Assembly: GCF_013344475.1 (NCBI RefSeq)
Contig: NZ_JABUOU010000003.1
Coordinates: 186,001 to 250,000 of the forward strand
From: Martelella limonii
GTDB taxonomy: Bacteria; Pseudomonadota; Alphaproteobacteria; Rhizobiales; Rhizobiaceae
Reading direction: 5' to 3'
DNA: 64,000 nucleotides
This document shows positions 1-10,406 of the stretch, piece by piece. Positions within the stretch are counted from its first letter, which is position 1; each line of letters begins with the position of its first letter. Made by a program: the position numbers and the translations under genes. The notes under the pieces are model-generated. The model was not told where the DNA came from, made no database searches, and was given only the letters and a program-made list of their open reading frames with translations.

Positions 1-2930
<2,930 letters not shown>

Positions 2931-3491
2931 TCAAGATCTCCTAAAATCCTGCCGAATGCAGGCGAAGCCGGGGCACACAGACCGGATACCGCGCGAACGC
3001 GCCGTCCAGCCTCTGTTCAATTTCACTAAGTGCCGGAGCGGTAATCCCAAGGAACCGTCCCGGCCGTGTCCTGACGGATAAGTCGCAAGGCCCGATCGCC
3101 TCGTCTCGGGTCCATTATAAACCCAAAGCGCCGTGGCGTCAGCCCCTCGACGGCAATCCTGCCGGACACAAAAATAGGACAGCATAACTGTCCTATCTGC
3201 ACTACATGCCAGAAACAACGGAAACTGGCAAGCAAAATCACCGCCACGCGTCGCAAACTGCGAGCGAAAATTTCGCATGCTGCACTTCTGGCGAAATAAA
3301 GTTACCCATAGGGGCGTATATTCGTAATACGTGAAACAAAAAGGCGAATTTCGGGCAGATTCCACGCCTGCTGCGGGGCGGCGCGCAATCTTTCTGACGC
3401 GTTCTATCAACAGGGCTTTCGGCGCGCTACCTTTACAACGTGCGTCCCAACCCCTGATATCCTCAGCATCCGTCAATCGAGGTTCACTGCC
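2931..3491. promoter_or_regulatory. Divergent intergenic region between gltB and threonine aldolase
   Basis: These 561 bases carry no convincing reading frame. They hold the promoters of gltB (leftward) and of the threonine aldolase gene (rightward). The only strong structure is the palindrome at 3174-3196, listed separately. A shorter pair, CGTAT at 3315-3319 and ATACG at 3327-3331, lies in an AT-rich stretch. No sigma-70 hexamer pair was convincing enough to annotate. Confidence 0.6.
3174..3196. promoter_or_regulatory. Perfect palindrome, candidate operator upstream of gltB
   Basis: ATAGGACAG (3174-3182) and CTGTCCTAT (3188-3196) are perfect 9-bp inverted arms around the 5-nt centre CATAA. 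The site lies 244 bp upstream of the gltB start and about 295 bp upstream of the threonine aldolase start. Arm length and short centre suit a dimeric repressor or activator. No T-tract follows on either strand, so a terminator is unlikely. The cognate regulator is unknown. Confidence 0.55.
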
Positions 3492-4544
3492 ATGTTCTTT
3501 GCTTCCGACAACTGGTCCGGCGCCCACCCCGCCATCGGCGCAGCCCTGATGCGCGAACAGTCCGGCTATGCCAATGCCTATGGCACGAGCGCCCTCGACC
3601 GCAAGATCGAGGCCCGTTTCAACGAGGTCTTCGAACGCGAGGTCGCCGTCTTCTTCGTCGGCACCGGCACGGCTGCCAATTCCCTGGCGCTCTCCTCCGT
3701 CGGCAGGCCGGGCGGCGTGGTGTTTTGCCACAAGGATGCCCACATCGCCAATGACGAGGGCGGCGCACCGGAATATTTCACCGGCGGCGGCCGCCTTGCG
3801 ACCGTCTCCGGCGACAATGGCAAGATGGACCCGAAAACCCTGAAGCGCATCATCGGTCGCTATCCCGCCGATTTCGTGCACCACGGCCAGCCGATGGCCG
3901 TATCGCTGACGCAATCGACCGAGGTCGGCACGGTCTACACGCTCGACGAACTGGATGCGATCACGGCAGAGGCCAAGGCTCACGATCTGCCGGTGCATAT
4001 GGATGGCGCCCGTTTCGCCAATGCGCTGGCAGCCCTTGATGTCAGCCCTGCCGAGATGACATGGAAGCGGGGCATCGACATCCTGTCCTTCGGCGGCACC
4101 AAGAACGGCTGCTGGTGCGCGGAGGCGATCGTGTTCATGAACCCGGGACAGGCCCGCGACATGCCGTTCATCCGTAAACGCGCGGCGCATCTGTTTTCCA
4201 AGACCCGGTTCATCTCCGCACAGTTCGATGCCTATCTGGAAGATGGTCTCTGGCTGGAGCTTGCGCGCCGCTCAAACGCGATGGCGGAGCGCATGCGCGA
4301 GGCTTTCCGGGGCTCCAATCACGCCCGCCTCGCATGGGAGACCAACACCAACGAGGTCTTCATCATCCTGAAGGAATCAGCAGCGGAGGCCGCGCGCGGG
4401 GCCGGCGCCAGGTTCTACAACTGGCTGCCGCCCGCCGATCAGCCGGATCTCGTCGGCGAGGGCGAAGTGCTTGCACGCTGCGTCACCAGCTTTTCCACAG
4501 AGGAAAGCGAGATCGACAGATTCGTCTCGTTTCTGACGGCCTGA
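3492..4544 (+). CDS. ltaE: Low-specificity L-threonine aldolase, PLP-dependent
   Basis: This 350-residue protein belongs to the beta-eliminating lyase / threonine aldolase family of fold-type I PLP enzymes. These cleave L-threonine or L-allo-threonine to glycine and acetaldehyde. The N-terminal FFASDNWSGAHP is family-typical. HMDGAR places Asp171 under the cofactor pyridine nitrogen, and SFGGTKNG carries the PLP-binding Lys204. Length fits the family (about 340-350). It is monocistronic, divergent from gltB, with 143 bp before the bufferin cluster. The stereochemical preference cannot be read from sequence. Confidence 0.92.
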   Translation: MFFASDNWSGAHPAIGAALMREQSGYANAYGTSALDRKIEARFNEVFEREVAVFFVGTGTAANSLALSSVGRPGGVVFCHKDAHIANDEGGAPEYFTGGGRLATVSGDNGKMDPKTLKRIIGRYPADFVHHGQPMAVSLTQSTEVGTVYTLDELDAITAEAKAHDLPVHMDGARFANALAALDVSPAEMTWKRGIDILSFGGTKNGCWCAEAIVFMNPGQARDMPFIRKRAAHLFSKTRFISAQFDAYLEDGLWLELARRSNAMAERMREAFRGSNHARLAWETNTNEVFIILKESAAEAARGAGARFYNWLPPADQPDLVGEGEVLARCVTSFSTEESEIDRFVSFLTA

Positions 4545-4687
4545 CGGTCACGCAGCCATCACGAACCGGTCATCCGCCGTGAAATCCTGATGACGCGCGA
4601 TTGATTTCCAGTTGATGCAGCTCTCTGCGACACTCCCTCCTGCAAGACAGATTTCTTGCCGAGAACCAGAGGGAACAGGAGAATTTC

Positions 4688-4987
4688 ATGTCACGGGTTT
4701 CAAAGATCAGCGCCGCGTCACTGGCCGGCGCGTTGGCGGTTGCCGCAGGCGCCATTGCCACAACCACCCCCGCCCAGGCCGCCAATGTGAAATGCTATGG
4801 CGTTGCCATGGCCGGACAGAATGATTGCGCCGCCGGCCCCGGCACCACCTGTGCCGGCACATCCAAGGTCGATTACCAGGGCAATGCCTGGAAATATGTC
4901 GCAGAAGGCACCTGCACCGAAATGTCGCTTCCGGGAGACCGGATGGGCTCGCTGGATCCGCTGATGCGCGATCTGCCGCAAATGTGA
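4688..4987 (+). CDS. bufA: BufA-type (DUF2282) bufferin precursor peptide
   Basis: A 99-residue exported protein of the DUF2282 family, now called BufA1 bufferin-type metallophore precursors. Residues 1-32 form a Sec signal peptide (hydrophobic [14 protein letters not shown], then PAQAA). The mature part has exactly four cysteines, Cys36 (VKCYGVA), Cys47 (NDCAAG), Cys55 (TTCAGTS) and Cys76 (EGTCTEM), the spacing expected for the family. In characterised bufferins some cysteines are oxidised to heterocycles by the MNIO enzyme and the peptide binds copper in the periplasm; transfer of that function here is inference. Shine-Dalgarno AGGAG lies 6-10 nt before the ATG. It is first of four genes, 54 bp before bufB. 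Older annotations call such proteins predicted integral membrane proteins, which the signal peptide explains. Confidence 0.88.
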   Translation: MSRVSKISAASLAGALAVAAGAIATTTPAQAANVKCYGVAMAGQNDCAAGPGTTCAGTSKVDYQGNAWKYVAEGTCTEMSLPGDRMGSLDPLMRDLPQM

Positions 4988-5041
4988 GCTCATGCCGCCG
5001 GCGTTCCCCCGCGCTGGCGGCACCCCTTTCGGGAGACGACG

Positions 5042-5935
5042 ATGCGACATGTTTCTCCGCAGACGGCAGCGACCGGCCGGATTCCCGCCCGCGCTGGCGC
5101 CGGGTTCAAGACTGCCCATGCCGATGCCATCCTCAATGACGCCTATCGTGTCGGCTTTCTGGAGGTGCACGCCGAAAACTATATGGGCGAAGGCGGCCAT
5201 CCGCACCGGATCCTGTCACGCATGCGCGCGGACTTTCCGCTGTCGATCCATGGCGTCGGCATGTCCATCGGCGCGCCGCGCGGTCTCGACCGCGATCACC
5301 TTTTGCGCTTGAAGGCGCTCGTCGAACGCTACGAACCGGGCCTCGTATCCGAGCATCTGGCGTGGTCGACCCATGACAGCGCCTATTTCAACGACCTGCT
5401 GCCGCTGCCCTATACCGAGACGACGCTTTCTCTGGTCACGGCCCATATCGACGAGGTCCAGACGGCAATCGGCCGCCCGATCCTGCTCGAAAATCCTTCC
5501 ACCTACATCGCCTTTGCCGAGAGCGTGATCCCGGAAACTGAGTTTCTGACCGAGATTGCCGACCGCACCGGCTGCGGACTGCTGCTCGACGTCAACAATG
5601 TCCATGTTTCGGCGATCAACAACGGCTATGACGCGCTTGCCTACCTCAAGGCATTTCCGCTCGAGCGCGTCGGTGAAGTTCATCTCGCAGGACACGCCGA
5701 GGACCTTGATGACAATGGCGATCCGCTGCTGATCGACGCCCATGATCGCCCCGTCGCTGATGCGGTCTGGGGCCTTTACAGCTTCGTGCTGAAACAGTCG
5801 GGCCCGCTGCCGACGCTGATAGAGTGGGACAACGACGTGCCGGACTGGCCGGTGTTGAAGCGTGAGGCGCTGATCGCCGAGCGCCTTCTTGCAGACCATG
5901 GCGCTCATGCGCTGCTGGGAACCCGCCATGAATGA
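5042..5935 (+). CDS. bufB: DUF692 / MNIO-family peptide-modifying oxidase, BufB type
   Basis: A 297-residue TIM-barrel protein of the DUF692 family (multinuclear non-haem iron-dependent oxidases, related to MbnB of methanobactin synthesis). Conserved metal-ligand segments appear in order: [49 protein letters not shown] and EWDND. The expected role is oxidation of cysteines in the DUF2282 precursor encoded just upstream. Shine-Dalgarno GGGAG precedes the ATG. Its stop overlaps the start of bufC by 8 bp, so translation is probably coupled. Full length for the family. Confidence 0.9.
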   Translation: MRHVSPQTAATGRIPARAGAGFKTAHADAILNDAYRVGFLEVHAENYMGEGGHPHRILSRMRADFPLSIHGVGMSIGAPRGLDRDHLLRLKALVERYEPGLVSEHLAWSTHDSAYFNDLLPLPYTETTLSLVTAHIDEVQTAIGRPILLENPSTYIAFAESVIPETEFLTEIADRTGCGLLLDVNNVHVSAINNGYDALAYLKAFPLERVGEVHLAGHAEDLDDNGDPLLIDAHDRPVADAVWGLYSFVLKQSGPLPTLIEWDNDVPDWPVLKREALIAERLLADHGAHALLGTRHE

Positions 5936-6719
5936 GACCCCAGCAGGGAAAGAGAACGGAGCCGCGTTCGCCGCCTTCGCATCAAGCCTGCTTTCGCACA
6001 AGGATGTGCCGGCGGGCGTCATCAATCCGCGCGGCGGCCGGGCGGAAAAGCGCTATGCGGTCTATCGCAACAATGTTGCCATGAGCCTGACATCGGCGCT
6101 TGCCGATATATTTCCGGTGACAAGAACCCTTGTCGGCCCGCGTTTCTTCGCTGCCATGGCGCAGGGCTTCATCGCTCAAAATCCACCGCGCTCGCCGGTG
6201 CTCGCGGCCTATGGCAGGGACTTTCCCGCCTTCATCGAAGGCTTTGCGCCTGCCCGCAAACTGTTTTTCCTCCCGGATGTCGCGCGCCTTGAACGGGCAT
6301 GGCTCGATTGCTACCACGCTGCCGACCGTACGCCCCTTCCAGCCGAAGCCCTGACGGCGCTCACCGCCGATGCGCTCGCCGCAACGCGGCTCAAACCCCA
6401 CCCCGCAGCACAATTGCTGCCGCTTGGCTCATCCGCCGTCACGATTTTCACCCGAACCAGGGCAGAGGGCGACCTGAAGGGACTTGATCCCTCGCCCGCC
6501 GAAACGGCGCTGATCACGAGGCCTGATTGCGATGTCGCCGTTCGCGGCGTGAGCGCGGGCCAGGCCTCATTTCTGCAGGCGCTGTTTCAGGGCGAAACGC
6601 TTGGCGACGCCGCAGCGGCGGCGCAGGACACAGATCATGGCTTCGACCTGCCAAAAGCCTTCGAACTGATCATCGCAACAGGCGCATTCGCCGCAATCCA
6701 GAAAACGGAGACGCCGTGA
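5928..6719 (+). CDS. bufC: DUF2063 (BufC/HvfC-type) partner protein of the MNIO enzyme
   Basis: A 263-residue protein whose N-terminal half matches the DUF2063 'putative DNA-binding' family: FAAFASSLL, then [24 protein letters not shown], split here only for description, and [18 protein letters not shown]. Despite the database name, such proteins accompany DUF692 enzymes and are thought to present the precursor peptide to the oxidase, like MbnC in methanobactin synthesis. The ATG at 5928 is chosen because it overlaps bufB by 8 bp and begins the recognisable domain ([11 protein letters not shown]). The stop overlaps the doxX start by one base. Function here is inferred from family and context. 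Confidence 0.85.
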   Translation: MNETPAGKENGAAFAAFASSLLSHKDVPAGVINPRGGRAEKRYAVYRNNVAMSLTSALADIFPVTRTLVGPRFFAAMAQGFIAQNPPRSPVLAAYGRDFPAFIEGFAPARKLFFLPDVARLERAWLDCYHAADRTPLPAEALTALTADALAATRLKPHPAAQLLPLGSSAVTIFTRTRAEGDLKGLDPSPAETALITRPDCDVAVRGVSAGQASFLQALFQGETLGDAAAAAQDTDHGFDLPKAFELIIATGAFAAIQKTETP

Positions 6720-7327
6720 TGCATAGGCTCTGCCGCATCGCTGACTGGTATACCGTGTCCGTTCACCGTATGGAGCGGTCACTTGCTCCCTGGCTGCCGG
6801 GGCTGCTCGCCCGCCTCGTCTTTGCCGCCACGCTCTGGCTCTACTTTCTGAACTCGGCGCTTACTAAGGTCGAGCCCGGCATTGCGGGCTTCTTCATGAT
6901 CCGCGACAGCGCCTATTACCAGATCGCCCTCCCGGCAGTCGAAGCTGCGGGCGGCGACATTTCCGCGCTTCCTGCGTATTGGCACCTCGTCGTCGCGCTC
7001 GGCACCTATGCCGAATTCCTTCTGCCCGCAATGATCGTGCTCGGGATCATGACCCGCCTTTCGGCACTCGGCATGACCGTCTTCATCGCGGTCCAGACCC
7101 TTGTCGATATCACCGTGCATCAGGTCGGCGCCGAAACGATCGGCGCATTGTTCGACCGGTTTCCCGATTCGGCGATCCTCGATCAACGCCTGTTGTGGCT
7201 GTTTCCGCTGATCTACTTGGTCATTTATGGGCCCGGCATGGTCTCGGTGGATGGCGCCGCGCGCCGGTTGCTATGCGGCCAAAGAAAAACGGCGCCTCCC
7301 GTTAAGGAAGCGCCGCAGCGTATCTGA
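6719..7327 (+). CDS. DoxX-family membrane protein, BufD position of the bufferin cluster
   Basis: A 202-residue DoxX-like integral membrane protein with four hydrophobic segments: LLARLVFAATLWLYFLNSAL, WHLVVALGTYAEFLLPAMIV, ALGMTVFIAVQTLVDI and LLWLFPLIYLVIYG. The ATG at 6719 is chosen because it overlaps the bufC stop (TGATG), implying coupled translation; upstream in-frame sequence lies inside bufC. DoxX-family genes commonly close bufABC clusters and are listed as bufD in described operons. A redox or quinone-linked role is plausible but unproven. The gene converges with the hsp20 gene, leaving only 11 bp between stops. Confidence 0.85.
   Translation: MHRLCRIADWYTVSVHRMERSLAPWLPGLLARLVFAATLWLYFLNSALTKVEPGIAGFFMIRDSAYYQIALPAVEAAGGDISALPAYWHLVVALGTYAEFLLPAMIVLGIMTRLSALGMTVFIAVQTLVDITVHQVGAETIGALFDRFPDSAILDQRLLWLFPLIYLVIYGPGMVSVDGAARRLLCGQRKTAPPVKEAPQRI
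7281..7315 (-). terminator. Rho-independent terminator of the hsp20 gene (inside the doxX 3' end)
   Basis: On the minus strand the inverted pair CGGCGC/GCGCCG (7310-7315 and 7290-7295), extended inward by TCC/GGA across one mismatch, is followed by a T-rich tract from 7289 to 7281. It lies 24 bp past the hsp20 stop and overlaps the last codons of doxX on the other strand. Confidence 0.75.
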
Positions 7328-7338
7328 AACGAACGCAA

Positions 7339-7824
7339 TCAGGCGGCGGTCTTTTCCTTGCCGGTATCGGCAGTGATCGTCTTCACCTGGTCGCCACCGC
7401 GCGTTTCAATCGCGATCCGGCGGGGTTTCATGGCTTCGGGGATGTTGCGCAGAAGCGCGACATGCAGAAGGCCGTTTTTCAGGGTCGCGCCGCGCACTTC
7501 CATATGGTCGGCGAGCTGGAAACGGCGTTCGAATGTGCGCTTGGCAATGCCACGATAGAGATACTCGCGGCCGTCATTGGCGTCTTCCTCGGCCTTTTCG
7601 CCCCGGACCGTCAGCACATTGGCATGCGCCTCGATCGAGAGTTCGTTTTCGCCGAAACCGGCGACGGCCATGGTGATCTGATAATCGTTTTCACCAGTGC
7701 GTTCGATATTGTAGGGGGGATAGGTCGGAGCCTGTTCAGGCTGGCCTACGGTGTCGAGCAGATTGAAGAGCCTGTCGAAACCGACGGTCGAACGATAAAG
7801 GGGTGAAAAATCGACGTTACGCAT
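7339..7824 (-). CDS. Hsp20-family small heat-shock protein
   Basis: A 161-residue alpha-crystallin-type small heat-shock protein, an ATP-independent chaperone that holds unfolding proteins for Hsp70/ClpB refolding. The N-terminus MRNVDFSPLYRSTVGFDRLF is typical of the IbpA/HspH group of rhizobia. The alpha-crystallin domain runs about residues 38-140 with NDYQITMAVAGF, VLTVRGEK and YLYRGIAKRTFERRFQL. The region near residues 117-125 reads ATLKNGLLHVAL in place of the commoner A-x-x-x-N-G-V-L. Shine-Dalgarno AAAGGAGG lies 6-7 nt before the ATG. A sigma-32-like promoter and a folded leader lie upstream. Confidence 0.93.
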   Translation of the reverse strand: MRNVDFSPLYRSTVGFDRLFNLLDTVGQPEQAPTYPPYNIERTGENDYQITMAVAGFGENELSIEAHANVLTVRGEKAEEDANDGREYLYRGIAKRTFERRFQLADHMEVRGATLKNGLLHVALLRNIPEAMKPRRIAIETRGGDQVKTITADTGKEKTAA

Positions 7825-7921
7825 GATGTCCTCCTTTGAGCGACGAGTTTGCGAAATGTCCCGGCAATCCCGAAACCGGCGACTGCTGGGAGTGGTTTCG
7901 GACCCGCTCTGCGGCGTCCGA
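7825..7921 (-). promoter_or_regulatory. Structured 5' leader of hsp20, candidate ROSE-like RNA thermometer
   Basis: The stretch between the predicted start site and the hsp20 ATG is about 95 nt and can fold into at least two helices: TCGGAC/GTCCGA (7916-7921 with 7898-7903) and CGAAACC/GGTTTCG (7894-7900 with 7871-7877). The two share three bases, so they compete at that edge. The Shine-Dalgarno lies in the last segment, after CTCGTCGCTCA. Rhizobial small heat-shock genes often carry ROSE thermometers of similar length and position. The canonical UUGCU anti-Shine-Dalgarno motif is not evident, so the class is uncertain. Confidence 0.4.
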
Positions 7922-7927
7922 CGAAAG

Positions 7928-7958
7928 ATATCTGGGAACTGGCGAACGCCGTTTCAAG
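7928..7958 (-). promoter_or_regulatory. Sigma-32 (RpoH)-type promoter of hsp20
   Basis: Read on the minus strand, CTTGAA (7958-7953) is followed after 16 nt by CCCAGATAT (7936-7928). This is close to the alphaproteobacterial RpoH pattern of CTTGAA and CCATAT-like boxes. It lies about 105-135 nt upstream of the hsp20 start, which suits both the gene's function and a long leader. Confidence 0.6.
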
Positions 7959-7959
7959 A

Positions 7960-8262
7960 GTTTTTGTTGCAGTGAAGACACCCTGCAGAAACGACACGCA
8001 TTCCGCGATTGCAGTCTCCCTGAATTCGCCTTAAGGATGAATCAGAATATGATCGCTCGTTCGATGAACGCGATATGAACGCCTCATTGTTGCTTCGTTC
8101 ATGCGAATAGTTGCATTCGTGTTTTGCCGGGAAATACGGCGCACCCGTCCCGGCGCCGTTGCCGCTCTTGACCCAGCGGTTGCGGTAACCTTGGCCGGAA
8201 CCCCGTCGCTTTTACCCCTGTTCAAGCGGCAGGTTCCGGTCCTTTTCCCTTTTCGGTCGCAC
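7960..8262. other. Non-coding interval between the hsp20 promoter and the hisN 3' end
   Basis: I see no convincing gene here. ATGAACG occurs twice in direct orientation (near 8064 and 8075) and once inverted as CGTTCAT near 8096. These could be binding sites or chance, since two of them lie within one short AT-richer stretch. No terminator for hisN was found. Confidence 0.4.
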
Positions 8263-9036
8263 TCAGCCGTTCAGTAGCGCAAGGGCCGCCTGATGCAGCT
8301 CGGGCGTTGCCGCCGCCACGATATCACCGCCATCCTCCGGCCGTTCGCCCTTCCACGTCGTGAAGACGCCGCCCGCCTGCTCGACGATCGCGATCAGCGC
8401 GCCGATGTCGTAGGGTTTGAGTCCGGTCTCCACCACCAGATCCACATGGCCGCCGGCAAGCAGGCAATAGGCATAGCAATCCGTGCCGTATCGGGCGAGA
8501 CGCACCCTGTCTTCCAGCCGGTCGTAATGGCTCTGCAGCGCGGGCGCGATGATGCGCGGCGACGTGGTGAACAGCACCGCTTCCTCCAGCACCTTGCATG
8601 CGCGCGTCCGAAGTTCTCGGGCGCCGCCCGGGCCGGTGTAGTGGCTTCGCACGCCATCGGCAAAATAGCGCTCGCCGGTGAAGGGCTGATCCATCAACCC
8701 CATCACCGACCGCCCATTCCTGTAAAGCCCGATCAGCGTTCCCCAGACCGGAACGCCGGAGATGAAGGCGCGGGTGCCGTCGATCGGATCAATGACCCAG
8801 ACATGCTCGCGCTCCAGACCTTCGGCACCCTCTTCTTCACCGAGGATCCCGTGCTCAGGATAGACGTCCGAGATCAGGGCGCGGATCGCGCGTTCGGCCG
8901 CCCGGTCCGCCTCGGTGACCGGATCAAACCCGCGATCGAGCTTGTTGTCGACGCCGACGCCTGCGCGAAACCGCGGCAGGGTCTGCGCCGCCGCGGCATC
9001 GGCGAGCGTGTTGAAGAAGATGCGGTCGGGCTGCAT
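8263..9036 (-). CDS. hisN: Histidinol-phosphatase, inositol-monophosphatase family (HisN type)
   Basis: A 257-residue Mg-dependent phosphatase of the inositol monophosphatase fold. Motif 1 is seen as the GEEEG segment (ILGEEEGAEG), motif 2 as DPIDGTRAF with SGVPVWGTLIGL, and motif 3 as KPYDIGALIAIVEQAGG. The DGTRAFISG variant is typical of the HisN branch, which dephosphorylates L-histidinol phosphate in histidine synthesis. Myo-inositol-phosphatase and PAP-phosphatase relatives usually read DGTxNF. The start at 9036 (MQPDRIFFN) has Shine-Dalgarno AAAGGAAA. An AT-rich region with an inverted repeat and the suhB-like sRNA promoter lies upstream. Other his genes are not in the window. Confidence 0.8.
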   Translation of the reverse strand: MQPDRIFFNTLADAAAAQTLPRFRAGVGVDNKLDRGFDPVTEADRAAERAIRALISDVYPEHGILGEEEGAEGLEREHVWVIDPIDGTRAFISGVPVWGTLIGLYRNGRSVMGLMDQPFTGERYFADGVRSHYTGPGGARELRTRACKVLEEAVLFTTSPRIIAPALQSHYDRLEDRVRLARYGTDCYAYCLLAGGHVDLVVETGLKPYDIGALIAIVEQAGGVFTTWKGERPEDGGDIVAAATPELHQAALALLNG

Positions 9037-9182
9037 GGAATTTCCTTTCGCTGGTGCCGGCAAGGCAGGGACCGGTCTGTACGGTTCTTCGAGCCCTGCC
9101 CCCGCTTTCGGCGCGACTATGCCTGAAAACGCGGAAAAAACGACCGGAGCGGGAGAAAAAGCGCGCAACAATTAAGCTAACC

Positions 9183-9214
9183 GCACAAAATTTATACAAA
9201 TACAAATTTTGCGC
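9183..9214. promoter_or_regulatory. AT-rich inverted repeat in the hisN/sRNA intergenic region
   Basis: GCACAAAATTT (from 9183) and AAATTTTGCGC (to about 9213) form an 11-bp inverted repeat with one mismatch around a 9-10 nt centre. The right arm overlaps a second short dyad, AAATTTTGCGCAAATTT. The site lies between the hisN start and the -35 box of the sRNA, so it could act on either. No regulator is assigned. Confidence 0.4.
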
Positions 9215-9233
9215 AAATTTCAGGCAGGAGAAC

Positions 9234-9262
9234 TTGACAGTTTGCAACCTGCGATCTAATCT
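9234..9262 (+). promoter_or_regulatory. Sigma-70-type promoter of the suhB-like sRNA
   Basis: TTGACA (9234-9239) is followed by TCTAAT (9255-9260, spacing 15) or TAATCT (9257-9262, spacing 17). It is the best housekeeping promoter in the window and points at a short transcript ending in a strong terminator. Confidence 0.7.
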
Positions 9263-9267
9263 CTCCT

Positions 9268-9345
9268 TACAGTCTTTCGACTGTGAATACCCTCCTTGGG
9301 TGTTTCCTCCCTAGACTTAACCGCGCCATGAGCGCGGTTTTTTTT
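9268..9345 (+). ncRNA. suhB / MmgR-type alphaproteobacterial small RNA
   Basis: About 78 nt run from just after the promoter to a strong terminator. In order there is a hairpin CAGTC-TTTC-GACTG (9270-9283), a second small hairpin ACCC-TCCTT-GGGT (9289-9301), the single-stranded C/U-rich stretch TTTCCTCCCT, and the terminator AACCGCGC/GCGCGGTT (9319-9326, 9332-9339) followed by T6. Such CCUCC stretches resemble anti-Shine-Dalgarno elements. Rfam's suhB family, called MmgR in Sinorhizobium (polyhydroxybutyrate control), has this architecture and is named for lying near a gene annotated suhB, matching the adjacent hisN/IMPase gene. Family assignment is from memory of that architecture, not a covariance search. 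Confidence 0.78.
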
Positions 9346-9351
9346 GAAGTG

Positions 9352-10245
9352 TTACTCGGCCGCCAGCCCCGAGACCTCGCCGTCCGACCCGATGAACGCG
9401 GCAAACTCTCCGATGAAGATGTTGATCGCCTGCTTGACCGCGATGAATTCCGGTTTCTTCTGCAGGCTTGCCTCATCCGCATAGAGCCTGCGCGATATCT
9501 CGATCTGCAGCGCGTGGCTGCCGGCTGCGGGTCGGCCGTAGTGCTCGGTGATGAAGCCGCCGGCATAGGGCTTGTTGTAGGCTGTGGAAAAACCCATGCC
9601 CTCCAGAATGGAGATTGCCGCATAGGCGATATCCGCAGAAGCGCTTGTTCCGTATCGATCGCCAACGACGAAATCCGGCCGCCTGCGATGATTGCCGGCC
9701 GAGACCGTGCCCGGCATGGAGTGACAGTCGACCAGCACCGAGCGCCCGAACTGGTTGCGGGTCTCCTGCAAAAGCCCCTTCAGGCTGCGATGATAGGGCC
9801 GGTAGATCCACTCGATGCGCGACAGCCCGTCTTCGACCGAAAGCGGCCCCTCATAGATCGGCATGTTTTCCGCAACGATGCGGGGGATCGTGCCGAGCCC
9901 GCCCGCAACACGCGGCGAGACGGCATTTACATGAGCAGGCAGCGGACCGGAAAACATGCGCGGATCGAGTTCGAACGGCTCGCGATTGACATCGAGGAAG
10001 GCGCGCGGAAAGAACGCCCGCTGAAGCGGGGCGCCGAAGGCTGGCGCTTCGGCGAAAAGCTCGTCCACATAGAGATCTTCCGAACGGCGGATTTCGCTGG
10101 CATCGAGCCTGGAGGATTCCAGAAAGGCACGCGGATAGACCCTTCCCGAATGCGGCGAGTTGAACACGATCGGCAGCGTCTGGACCTCGGGGCGGATCAC
10201 CTCGAAGAACGGGCTCCGGCTTTCCTGATTGCGCTGCGTTGTCAC
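9352..10245 (-). CDS. N-formylglutamate amidohydrolase family protein
   Basis: A 297-residue member of the N-formylglutamate amidohydrolase (FGase) family, zinc enzymes that release formate from N-formyl-L-glutamate at the end of one histidine-degradation route. Family motifs are present: VFNSPHSGRVYP (zinc-ligand region), FLDVNREPFELDPRMF, LVDCHSMPG and ALQIEISRRLY. The start chosen is GTG at 10245, because AAAGGAG lies 6 nt upstream; a TTG five codons earlier lacks such spacing. The gene stands alone, with no hut genes nearby, so the substrate may be another N-acyl amino acid. The stop lies 6 bp from the sRNA terminator, in convergent orientation. Confidence 0.85.
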   Translation of the reverse strand: MTTQRNQESRSPFFEVIRPEVQTLPIVFNSPHSGRVYPRAFLESSRLDASEIRRSEDLYVDELFAEAPAFGAPLQRAFFPRAFLDVNREPFELDPRMFSGPLPAHVNAVSPRVAGGLGTIPRIVAENMPIYEGPLSVEDGLSRIEWIYRPYHRSLKGLLQETRNQFGRSVLVDCHSMPGTVSAGNHRRRPDFVVGDRYGTSASADIAYAAISILEGMGFSTAYNKPYAGGFITEHYGRPAAGSHALQIEISRRLYADEASLQKKPEFIAVKQAINIFIGEFAAFIGSDGEVSGLAAE

Positions 10246-10355
10246 TCCGGCTCCTTTCAAGCCCTTTCAATCTATGATCTCCGGCCCATTCTGCCAAGCC
10301 GCGCCGCGGGCGGCGGAAAAGTTTGACCCGGTCTTTATTGCTTGTTTACGACAGA

Positions 10356-10370
10356 GGGTCTATCAGACCC
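10356..10370 (+). other. Small hairpin in the cpdR leader
   Basis: GGGTCT-ATC-AGACCC is a perfect 6-bp stem with a 3-nt loop, 37 nt upstream of the cpdR start. No T-tract follows, so it is not a typical terminator. It may shape the 5' end of the mRNA or be a binding site. Confidence 0.4.
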
Positions 10371-10406
10371 GTTAATGACAAGCATGCGCCGATAGTGGTT
10401 GAGCCG

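Noticed and set aside
4560..4687. ECF-sigma-type promoter before the bufferin cluster
   Set aside because: GAACC and CGTG words occur but the spacing is too short for known ECF promoters, so none is annotated.
8031..8225. 64-codon minus-strand frame between hsp20 and hisN
   Set aside because: Composition is arginine-rich and random-like, with no ribosome-binding site or family features.
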